From Ruminococcaceae bacterium UBA6855 (GTDB lineage Bacteria > Bacillota > Clostridia > Oscillospirales > Acutalibacteraceae), in assembly GCA_002451755.1 (NCBI GenBank), contig DKDF01000025.1, positions 1 to 10,590 on the forward strand: 10,590 bases of DNA, read 5' to 3'. Of the stretch, positions 5,631 to 10,590 are shown piece after piece (position 1 is the first letter of the stretch; each line of letters begins with the position of its first letter). The translations under genes were made by a program, and so were the position numbers. The notes beneath the pieces are model-generated. The model saw only the letters and a list, made by a program, of their open reading frames with translations, was not told the origin of the DNA and did not search any database.

Positions 5631-8108
5631 TCAGATGCTCTTGAGCAGGTTCGGGAGTCCCTTGACAACGGCGGGGATCGCCTTGCCTATAAGAACGAGT
5701 ATACCGCGTCCCATAGGCTTCTTGTCGTTGAGGATATCCAGAAGCTGATGTCCGAGCTCCTCGCTGAACACGCCCATGCTCATGGAGACGAAGTTCTTGA
5801 CGGGAGTCTGGAGCGCTATCGAGCACGCCATGCCGTCCGAGCCGACGAACTTGCGCAGCAGCTTGCAGAGCTTCGCGCCGTTCTTGCCGCAGGCGGAGTC
5901 CTCAAGAGTATTGGCAAAGGTCAGGTTCGGATAGTCGTGGATCTCGCTCTCGGGAATCTCGTGACCGAGAAGAGCCTTGAACTGATCGTCCGGGACATTC
6001 ATAACATCCGCCGAATAATAAGCGGGCATGGTCTCTCTGAGATCCTTGACGGGGGCGTCAACGGTGCTCTCGACCTTTACGCTGCCCTCGAGGCGAATAT
6101 CGCGGCTCGATGCGCCGACGAGAAGCTTATAATTATCTGTCTCAACATGCCAGTCGCCGAGATCGACATCGTAGAATGCGAACGCGCGCTTGCTGAGCTC
6201 GATTTCGACCTCTTTCTCTTCGCCCGCCTTGAGGAAGACCTTCTTGAAGCCCTTGAGCTCCTTCTCGGGGCGGAAGATGGTGCTGTTTTCCTGGGCAACA
6301 TAGAGCTCGGCAACCTCTGCGCCGTCTCTGTCGCCGGTGTTCTTTATCTTGAAGGAAACCTTGAGAGTGTCGGTATCTTTGATGCTGTCCGCAGAGACCT
6401 TGAGATCGCTGTACTCGAAAGTGGTGTAGGACAGACCGAAGCCGAACGGGAACAGGACATTCTTCTTCGCGGTGTCATAGTAGCGGTAGCCGATATACAG
6501 ACCCTCGCGATACTCGACAGTTGCGGTATGTCCGGGGAAGTTGTTGTAGCAGGGAGTGTCCTCGAGCGAGAACGGATAGGTCTCGGCAAGCTTGCCGGAG
6601 GGGTTGACATCGCCGAAAAGGATATCTGTAACTGCACTGCCGCTCGCCTCGCCGCCGAGGTAGCTGTTGAGCAGAGCCTTTGTCTCGCCTATCCACGGCA
6701 TCTCGACAACTGCGCCGCCAGCAAGGACGACAACGATGTTCTCGGTAACTCCGCGTATAGCGCTGAGCAGAGCGACATGCTCGGGCGGGATGCGAAGATG
6801 GGTTCTGTCGAAGCCCTCGGACTCGAACTCATCGGTAAGACCGATGAACAGAACTGCGACATCCGCTTTCTTTGCCGCCTCAACCGCGTCGGCTATGTAA
6901 GTCTCGGGAGAATTTTTCTTCTCCTTCTTCGTCATCGCGTAGCCGTCGGCATAGATAACATCAATGCCCTCTTCGAACATGGTGTCATATGCGCTGTCGA
7001 TTTTTATAGAATTGACAAGAGAGCTGCCGGCGCCCTGATGACGCGGCTTCTTTGCCATCTGACCGATAACTGCGACCTTTGCCTTCTTGCTCAGGGGCAG
7101 GATATTGTCGTCGTTCTTGAGAAGCACCATGCTCTCGCCCGCAATCTTGCGTGCCGCCGCGTGATGCTCGCCCGCATTGTAGCCCTTGCCGTCTGCAAGA
7201 ACTTCCTTTGCACGCATGATAACATCAACGACGCCGTCGACCATCTCATCGAGGAAGTCCTCGCTGATCTCGCCGCGCTTGACTGCGTCATATATCTTTC
7301 TGTTGCCGTCGCCGTTCGAGGTGGGCATCTCGAGGTTCTGACCTGCGAGCAGACCGAGAACGCGGTCATTCTCTGCACCCCAGTCGGTGACTATCATGCC
7401 CTCAAAGCCGAAATCATGGCGGAGGACATCGGTAAGGAGCCACTTATTCTCTGCGCCGTAGACGCCGTTGAGGCGGTTGTACATGCACATGATGGTCCAG
7501 GGCTGAGACTCCTTGACGGCTATCTCATAAGCGGTGAGATATATCTCGCGCAGGGTTCTCTCGTCAACAACTGCGCTGACGGTCATTCTGCGGGTCTCCT
7601 GGCTGTTGACCGCGTAATGCTTGAGCGAAGTGCCGATACCCTTGGACTGAACGCCGTTTATGAAAGCGGCGGACATTTTACCGGCAAGATACGGGTCTTC
7701 AGAGAAATACTCGAAGTTTCTGCCGCAGAGGGGCGAACGCTTCATGTTTGTTCCGGGTCCGAGCAGGACGGACACCTTCTCGGCTATGCACTCCTCGCCG
7801 AGGAGCTCACCCATGCCGTAGATAAGCTCGGGATCCCATGAGCAGGCGGTAGTCGCCGCGGTGGGATAGCAAACTGCCGGAACGCCGCCGAGCAGTCCGT
7901 CGATTCCCTCGCCCTTCTCTTTCTTCTTGTCCTTGTCGTCCTTATCGTGCGTACCCACGCTGTTGCGGATACCGTGAGGGCCGTCGCTCCAGAGTATGGA
8001 AGGGATGCCCAGACGCTCAATGGACGCGGTGTGCCAATAGTCGCTGCCGGAGCAGAACGCGACTTTTTCTTCCAGCGTCATCTGCGAGATGAGATCTGCG
8101 TGTTTCAT
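5631..8108 (-). CDS. Glycoside hydrolase family 3 enzyme (beta-glucosidase-like)
   Basis: 825 residues from the ATG at 8108, which has GGAGG (8116-8120) 7 nt upstream; an in-frame upstream ATG lacks such a site and lies inside the leader. The TIM-barrel domain (about 10-310) has SDGPHGIR (41-48), LKHYAVNSQETRR (162-174) and the nucleophile Asp242 in GMIVTDWGAEND. The alpha/beta sandwich (about 325-560) has the general acid motif FESEGFDR (428-435), probably Glu431. A fibronectin-III-like domain (about 595-675) follows. The order matches beta-glucosidases and xylosidases that release sugars from the non-reducing end; substrate cannot be set by eye. No signal peptide, so it probably acts on imported oligosaccharides. 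Two oddities: a highly charged Lys/Asp-rich loop (54-66), and about 150 residues beyond the usual C-terminal domain with a hydrophobic helical end (801-825). Transcribed alone. Confidence 0.94.
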   Translation of the reverse strand: MKHADLISQMTLEEKVAFCSGSDYWHTASIERLGIPSILWSDGPHGIRNSVGTHDKDDKDKKKEKGEGIDGLLGGVPAVCYPTAATTACSWDPELIYGMGELLGEECIAEKVSVLLGPGTNMKRSPLCGRNFEYFSEDPYLAGKMSAAFINGVQSKGIGTSLKHYAVNSQETRRMTVSAVVDERTLREIYLTAYEIAVKESQPWTIMCMYNRLNGVYGAENKWLLTDVLRHDFGFEGMIVTDWGAENDRVLGLLAGQNLEMPTSNGDGNRKIYDAVKRGEISEDFLDEMVDGVVDVIMRAKEVLADGKGYNAGEHHAAARKIAGESMVLLKNDDNILPLSKKAKVAVIGQMAKKPRHQGAGSSLVNSIKIDSAYDTMFEEGIDVIYADGYAMTKKEKKNSPETYIADAVEAAKKADVAVLFIGLTDEFESEGFDRTHLRIPPEHVALLSAIRGVTENIVVVLAGGAVVEMPWIGETKALLNSYLGGEASGSAVTDILFGDVNPSGKLAETYPFSLEDTPCYNNFPGHTATVEYREGLYIGYRYYDTAKKNVLFPFGFGLSYTTFEYSDLKVSADSIKDTDTLKVSFKIKNTGDRDGAEVAELYVAQENSTIFRPEKELKGFKKVFLKAGEEKEVEIELSKRAFAFYDVDLGDWHVETDNYKLLVGASSRDIRLEGSVKVESTVDAPVKDLRETMPAYYSADVMNVPDDQFKALLGHEIPESEIHDYPNLTFANTLEDSACGKNGAKLCKLLRKFVGSDGMACSIALQTPVKNFVSMSMGVFSEELGHQLLDILNDKKPMGRGILVLIGKAIPAVVKGLPNLLKSI

Positions 8109-8169
8109 TAAAAAACCTCCAATTTTCACTTGATATTTATAAAAATGAGTTAGTTTCAAATGAGTCAAC

Positions 8170-8186
8170 GCGTGTCGAACGCACGC
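8170..8186. promoter_or_regulatory. Dyad at the start of the GH3 leader, possible operator or hairpin
   Basis: GCGTG (8170-8174) and CACGC (8182-8186) form a 5-bp inverted repeat about 12 nt after the predicted -10. It could be a repressor site for sugar-dependent control or a small leader hairpin. It does not match the catabolite-responsive element consensus. Low confidence. Confidence 0.3.
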
Positions 8187-8197
8187 CATATAAAGTG

Positions 8198-8227
8198 ATT
8201 ATATCATACATCCGAATAAAAAGTAAA
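8198..8227 (-). promoter_or_regulatory. Sigma-A promoter with extended -10 before the GH3 gene
   Basis: On the minus strand TTTACT (8222-8227), an 18-nt spacer ending TGA, then TATAAT (8198-8203). The start would be near 8191, giving a leader of roughly 80 nt. Hexamers, spacer length and TGA extension are the same as those of the propeller-gene promoter at 3597-3626. Confidence 0.75.
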
Positions 8228-8270
8228 TATAAAACGGCAAAGAACTGCGCTTATTTAATGCAAATCATCC

Positions 8271-8317
8271 GAAAAATAAAACTGCGGGCAACACTTTTTT
8301 ACAAAGTGTCCCGCAGT
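8271..8317 (-). terminator. Second (distal) terminator of the ribosomal protein operon
   Basis: ACTGCGGG (8281-8288) pairs with CCCGCAGT (8310-8317), and ACACTTT (8291-8297) with AAAGTGT (8303-8309), with only CA unpaired at 8289-8290. TTTATTTTTC follows on the minus strand. It lies 13 nt beyond the first terminator. Confidence 0.8.
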
Positions 8318-8322
8318 CTGAT

Positions 8323-8363
8323 AAAAAACAAAAAACTGCCATGGGAAACCCACAGCAGTTTTT
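8323..8363 (-). terminator. First terminator of the ribosomal protein operon, after rplL
   Basis: AAAAACTGC (8331-8339) pairs with GCAGTTTTT (8355-8363). The stem continues in RNA through two wobble pairs to TGGG/CCCA (8342-8345 with 8349-8352), closing on a 3-nt loop. On the minus strand the tail is TTTTTTGTTTTTT (8323-8335). It starts 16 nt after the rplL stop. Confidence 0.92.
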
Positions 8364-8379
8364 GTTATTCAAAGTTAAA

Positions 8380-8757
8380 TTACTTAACCTCGACAGTTGC
8401 GCCTGCCTCTTCGAGCTTAGCCTTAGCAGCCTCAGCGTCGTCAGCAGAAACCTTCTCCTTAACAGCCTTGGGAGCGCCGTCAACGAGCTCCTTAGCTTCC
8501 TTCAGGCCAAGGCCGGTGATCTCACGGACAGCCTTGATGACGTTGATCTTAGCAGCGCCGGCAGAAGTAAGGATAACGTCGAACTCGGTCTGCTCCTCAG
8601 CAGCAGCAGCGCCGCCCTCAGCGGGAGCAGCAACAGCAACAGCAGCAGCAGCGGAAACACCGTATCTCTCCTCAACAGCGGAGACGAGCTCGGAAAGCTC
8701 GATAACGGTAAGGGTGTCAAGAGTCTCTAAAATGCTTGTAATTTTCTCGTTTGCCAT
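8380..8757 (-). CDS. rplL: Large ribosomal subunit protein bL12 (L7/L12)
   Basis: 125 residues, normal length. The N-terminal dimerisation domain (1-about 34, MANEKITSILETLDTLTVIELSELVSAVEE) is followed by an Ala/Gly/Pro/Glu-rich flexible hinge (about 35-55). The C-terminal factor-binding domain (about 56-125) has the conserved EFDVIL, KINVIKAVREITGLGLKEAKELVDGAP and the KLEEAGATVEVK ending. Dimers of this protein bind the C terminus of L10 and form the mobile stalk that recruits EF-Tu, EF-G and IF2. The ATG follows GGAGGT (8766-8771) by 8 nt, and the gene lies 36 nt after rplJ with no terminator between, so it shares the rplJ promoter and L10 leader control. It is followed by two terminators rather than rpoB. 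Confidence 0.98.
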   Translation of the reverse strand: MANEKITSILETLDTLTVIELSELVSAVEERYGVSAAAAVAVAAPAEGGAAAAEEQTEFDVILTSAGAAKINVIKAVREITGLGLKEAKELVDGAPKAVKEKVSADDAEAAKAKLEEAGATVEVK

Positions 8758-8793
8758 TTTGAATTACCTCCAATTAGTAAGTTAGCTTTTTCT

Positions 8794-9327
8794 TTAAGCT
8801 TCGGCTGCCGCCTCTTCAGCGGGAACCGGGGTTGCGCCGCCCTTTTCAACAAGAGCCTGCATAGCTCTGGCGAAAGCGGCGATGGGTGCGTTGAACGCGT
8901 TGCAGACGGTAGCAAGAAGCACGTCCTTTGAAGGCAGCTTTGCAAGGCTCTCGACAGTGTCGACGCCTATGACCTTACCGTCCAGGAAGCCCTTCTTAAC
9001 AGTGAAGGTCTTGCTGGTGCTTGCAAATTTGCAAAGGATGCGTGCAGCGGCGGTGTAGTCCTCCGCGCTGGTTGCGATAGCGGTTGTGCCCTCAAGAACA
9101 TCATCGATATCGGAAAGCTCGGCCTTCTCGGCTGCAAGCTTGAGGATAGTGTTCTTGACGACTGCGTACTTGACGCCCGCCTCACGAAGATCCTTACGCA
9201 GCTTTGTGTCGTCCTCAACAGTGATACCCTTGTAATCAACGATAACACCTGCGACGGAAGAGCTGAGTGTGTCTGCAAGATCGCTCACGATCTGCTTCTT
9301 CTGTTCAAGAATTTTTTCGCTTGGCAT
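8794..9327 (-). CDS. rplJ: Large ribosomal subunit protein uL10
   Basis: 177 residues from the ATG at 9327, chosen for the GGAGGTG site (9333-9339) 5 nt upstream. A longer reading frame begins inside the leader hairpin and is not used. The globular rRNA-binding part has the L10 signature (about 30-65: VDYKGITVEDDTKLRKDLREAGVKYAVVKNTIL), and the C-terminal helix (about 145-165, ATVCNAFNAPIAAFARAMQALVEKG) is where L7/L12 dimers dock. The Ala/Glu-rich tail is ordinary for clostridia. L10 anchors the stalk on 23S rRNA and, by family knowledge, binds its own mRNA leader (bound here by positions 9367-9507) to limit synthesis. Confidence 0.97.
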   Translation of the reverse strand: MPSEKILEQKKQIVSDLADTLSSSVAGVIVDYKGITVEDDTKLRKDLREAGVKYAVVKNTILKLAAEKAELSDIDDVLEGTTAIATSAEDYTAAARILCKFASTSKTFTVKKGFLDGKVIGVDTVESLAKLPSKDVLLATVCNAFNAPIAAFARAMQALVEKGGATPVPAEEAAAEA

Positions 9328-9366
9328 AGTTTCACCTCCGGAAATGGTGGTTGCAAAGGCAAAAGG

Positions 9367-9399
9367 AAAAACCCTCTTCCGCAAGCTGGGAAAAGGGTT
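9367..9399 (-). terminator. Attenuator hairpin in the rplJ leader
   Basis: AACCCTCTTCC (9370-9380) pairs with GGAAAAGGGTT (9389-9399) to make an 11-bp stem with one wobble pair and an 8-nt loop. A T-run (9367-9371) follows on the minus strand. It sits about 40 nt before the rplJ start, inside the transcript, so it is a conditional terminator controlled by the L10-binding structure upstream. Confidence 0.8.
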
Positions 9400-9507
9400 G
9401 AATATCTGCATAATACGCAGCTGTACTGCGCGCAGCTTCCTTTCCTCGGCAGGCGGTTTTCACCTTATGCCGGGCCTAAAGCCCGTTGCACCTGCTGTCT
9501 TTGGTTA
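9367..9507 (-). promoter_or_regulatory. Ribosomal protein L10 leader (autoregulatory mRNA structure)
   Basis: The minus-strand transcript opens with ACCAAAGACAGCAGGTG and later has CCGCCTGCCGAGG, the two conserved strands of the Firmicutes L10 leader, forming GCAGG/CCTGC pairing. Between them is a hairpin CGGGC/GCCCG (9471-9475 with 9481-9485). A variable stem with CTGCG boxes (about 9405-9435) leads to the attenuator hairpin. Free L10-L12 complex is expected to bind the kink-turn-like region and favour termination. Recognised by pattern; a covariance-model search was not possible. Confidence 0.88.
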
Positions 9508-9520
9508 GAACAGCTTTATT

Positions 9521-9549
9521 ATATTAACACACGAACAGGCGCGTGTCAA
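9521..9549 (-). promoter_or_regulatory. Strong sigma-A promoter of rplJ-rplL
   Basis: On the minus strand a consensus TTGACA (9544-9549), a 17-nt spacer and TAATAT (9521-9526). The start would be near 9514, a few bases before the first conserved bases of the L10 leader, which supports both calls. It lies 9 nt after the rplA stop codon; no strong terminator separates rplA from it, so read-through from rplKA is also possible. Confidence 0.8.
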
Positions 9550-9557
9550 TAACTTTT

Positions 9558-10268
9558 TTATTCGGCAGAGCCCGCGTTGAGAACCTTAGAGGGGTTGATG
9601 CGGATGCCGGGGCCCATGGTCGAAGCGACGACGCAGGACTTGATATACTGACCCTTGGACGAAGCGGGCTTAGCCTTGACTATAGCGTCGAGCAGGGTGT
9701 TGAAGTTCTCACCGAGCTTCTCAGCGCCGAAGGAAGCCTTGCCGATGGGGCAGTGGATGATGTTGGTCTTGTCGAGACGGTACTCGATCTTACCGGCCTT
9801 AGCCTCGTTGACAGCCTTGGCGACATCGGGGGTAACCGTGCCTGCCTTGGGGCTGGGCATGAGACCTCTGGGGCCGAGAACCTTACCGAGACGGCCGACG
9901 AGACCCATCATGTTCGGAGCAGCGATAGCGACATCGAAATCCATGAAGCCCTCGCCCTGGATCTTAGCAACAAGATCCTCAGCGCCGACGATCTCAGCGC
10001 CTGCAGCGGTTGCAGCCTCAGCGTCTGCGCCCTTAGCGAAGACGGCTACGCGAACCTTCTTGCCGGTGCCGTTCGGAAGAACGACAGCGCCTCTGACCTG
10101 CTGGTCAGCGTGGCGGGAGTCAACACCCAGGCGGATGTGGACTTCGACAGTCTCATCGAACTTTGCCGTTGCAGTCTTAACGGCTATGTCAAGAGCCTCG
10201 CTGGGCTCATAAAGGGCAGCTCTGTCAACAAGCTGAGCGCCCTGGTTGTATTTCTTACCGTGTTTCAT
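9558..10268 (-). CDS. rplA: Large ribosomal subunit protein uL1
   Basis: 236 residues, normal length. L1 hallmarks: N-terminal KHGKKYNQGAQLVDRAALYEPSEALDIAVKTATAKFDETVEVHIRLGVD, the signature LGPRGLMPSPKAGTVT (131-146), and the C-terminal rRNA-binding segment around TMGPGIRIN (217-225). L1 forms the mobile stalk on the E-site side of the large subunit and helps release deacylated tRNA; in many bacteria it also represses its own operon by binding mRNA. The ATG follows GGGAGG (10277-10282) by 8 nt. It lies 55 nt after rplK in the conserved rplK-rplA order. Confidence 0.98.
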   Translation of the reverse strand: MKHGKKYNQGAQLVDRAALYEPSEALDIAVKTATAKFDETVEVHIRLGVDSRHADQQVRGAVVLPNGTGKKVRVAVFAKGADAEAATAAGAEIVGAEDLVAKIQGEGFMDFDVAIAAPNMMGLVGRLGKVLGPRGLMPSPKAGTVTPDVAKAVNEAKAGKIEYRLDKTNIIHCPIGKASFGAEKLGENFNTLLDAIVKAKPASSKGQYIKSCVVASTMGPGIRINPSKVLNAGSAE

Positions 10269-10304
10269 TATAGTTTCCTCCCAATCGTGTGGTTAAATCG
10301 GATT

Positions 10305-10321
10305 CTTCCTCCCACAGGAAG
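10305..10321. promoter_or_regulatory. Small hairpin in the rplK-rplA spacer
   Basis: CTTCCT (10305-10310) and AGGAAG (10316-10321) form a 6-bp stem with a 5-nt loop directly after the rplK stop. In the transcript the right arm carries TGGGAGGAA, the same nonamer as the real rplA ribosome binding site 33 nt downstream. There is no T-tract, so it is not a terminator. It could be a processing or regulatory hairpin. Confidence 0.4.
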
Positions 10322-10323
10322 CA

Positions 10324-10590
10324 TCAATCAGCAACTGTGACGCCCATGCTGCGTGCGGTACCTGCTATCATGCTCATAGCGGTCTCGATGTTTGCAGCGG
10401 TGAGGTCGGGCATCTTCTGCTCGGCGATCTTTCTGATCTGCTCGGTAGTGATCGTTGCGACCTTTGTCTTGTTGGGAACGCCTGAACCGCTCTCGATTCC
10501 GCAAGCCTTCTTGATGAGGACTGCGGCGGGCGGAGTTTTTGTTACGAATGTGAAGGAACGATCCGCATAGACGGTGATGACGACGGGGAT
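10324..10590 (-). CDS. rplK: Large ribosomal subunit protein uL11, C-terminal part (5' end beyond window)
   Basis: 88 residues are visible, running off the right edge; full-length L11 is about 141 residues, so roughly the first 53 are missing. The visible part begins IPVVITVYADRSFTFVTKTPPAAVL, the end of the N-terminal domain and the linker, and continues with the rRNA-binding C-terminal domain including KACGIESGSGVPNKTKVATI, EQIRKIAEQKMPDL and the GTARSMGVTV end. L11 binds the GTPase-associated centre of 23S rRNA beside the L10-L12 stalk and is needed for stringent-response activation of RelA-type enzymes. First gene visible in the rplK-rplA-rplJ-rplL cluster. Confidence 0.97.
   Translation of the reverse strand: MPVVITVYADRSFTFVTKTPPAAVLIKKACGIESGSGVPNKTKVATITTEQIRKIAEQKMPDLTAANIETAMSMIAGTARSMGVTVAD

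Noticed and set aside
5616..7841. A 741-codon open frame on the plus strand opposite the GH3 gene
   Set aside because: It has no ribosome binding site, runs across the GH3 terminator and lies antisense to a protein with complete catalytic motifs; it arises from the codon bias of the GH3 gene.
8136..8168. TTGACT followed by TATAAA as an additional GH3 promoter
   Set aside because: The spacer is 21 nt, too long for a usual sigma-A promoter, while a better one lies at 8198-8227.
8109..8189. 27-residue N-terminal extension of the GH3 protein as a possible signal peptide
   Set aside because: It has no hydrophobic core or cleavage site, contains the ribosome binding site, and overlaps the predicted transcript start.
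8195..8785. 196-codon plus-strand open frame across the rplL terminators
   Set aside because: It covers both terminators and the antisense of the rplL Ala-rich hinge, giving a Ser/Ala-rich low-complexity product; not a real gene.
9328..9411. 28-residue N-terminal extension of L10
   Set aside because: It is the attenuator hairpin and ribosome binding site translated; L10 proteins begin near MPSEKILEQKK.
9543..10340. A 265-codon plus-strand open frame opposite rplA
   Set aside because: Antisense to a clear L1 gene, also covering the rplJ promoter region and the end of rplK; no start signal or recognisable domain.
1..10590. CRISPR array, tRNA, insertion sequence or prophage genes
   Set aside because: I saw no spaced identical repeats, tRNA cloverleaf, transposase or integrase motifs on either strand.

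Overview
The window looks like chromosomal DNA from a Gram-positive clostridium, probably a gut-type Oscillospirales/Ruminococcaceae relative. This is inferred from a Firmicutes-style L10 leader, near-perfect AGGAGG ribosome binding sites about 7 nt from most starts, sigma-A-like promoters, strong intrinsic terminators, and small palindromic repeats of a kind common in those genomes. Apart from one plus-strand gene at the left, every gene lies on the minus strand, so transcription runs from right to left.

Right end (about 8281-10590): ribosomal stalk cluster rplK (partial, cut by the window edge), rplA, rplJ, rplL. rplJ-rplL has its own promoter and an L10 autoregulatory leader with a terminator hairpin just before rplJ. 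Two consecutive strong terminators follow rplL. rpoB, the usual next gene in many bacteria, is not there.

Middle (5581-8227): a monocistronic family 3 glycoside hydrolase with no signal peptide, a promoter with an extended -10, a long C-terminal extension and a clean terminator. Next (4766-5565) is a hemolysin III/PAQR-type membrane protein whose promoter is overlapped by a dyad that could be an operator.

Left-middle (1384-4766): an ECF sigma factor starting at GTG, its overlapping zinc-finger anti-sigma factor, and 92 nt further on a 725-residue protein with regulator-propeller repeats and a helical toroid-like domain of unknown activity. An ECF-type promoter stands before the sigma gene. 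I see no terminator between the anti-sigma gene and the propeller gene, so the latter may be both a downstream member of the ECF operon and served by its own promoter.

Left end (1-1380): dispersed-repeat hairpins, then a plus-strand alpha/beta hydrolase with an unrecognised N-terminal region. It converges on the propeller gene at a shared bidirectional terminator. The most interesting part is the ECF sigma/anti-sigma pair with its possible propeller-toroid target; the rest is mainly housekeeping or sugar metabolism.
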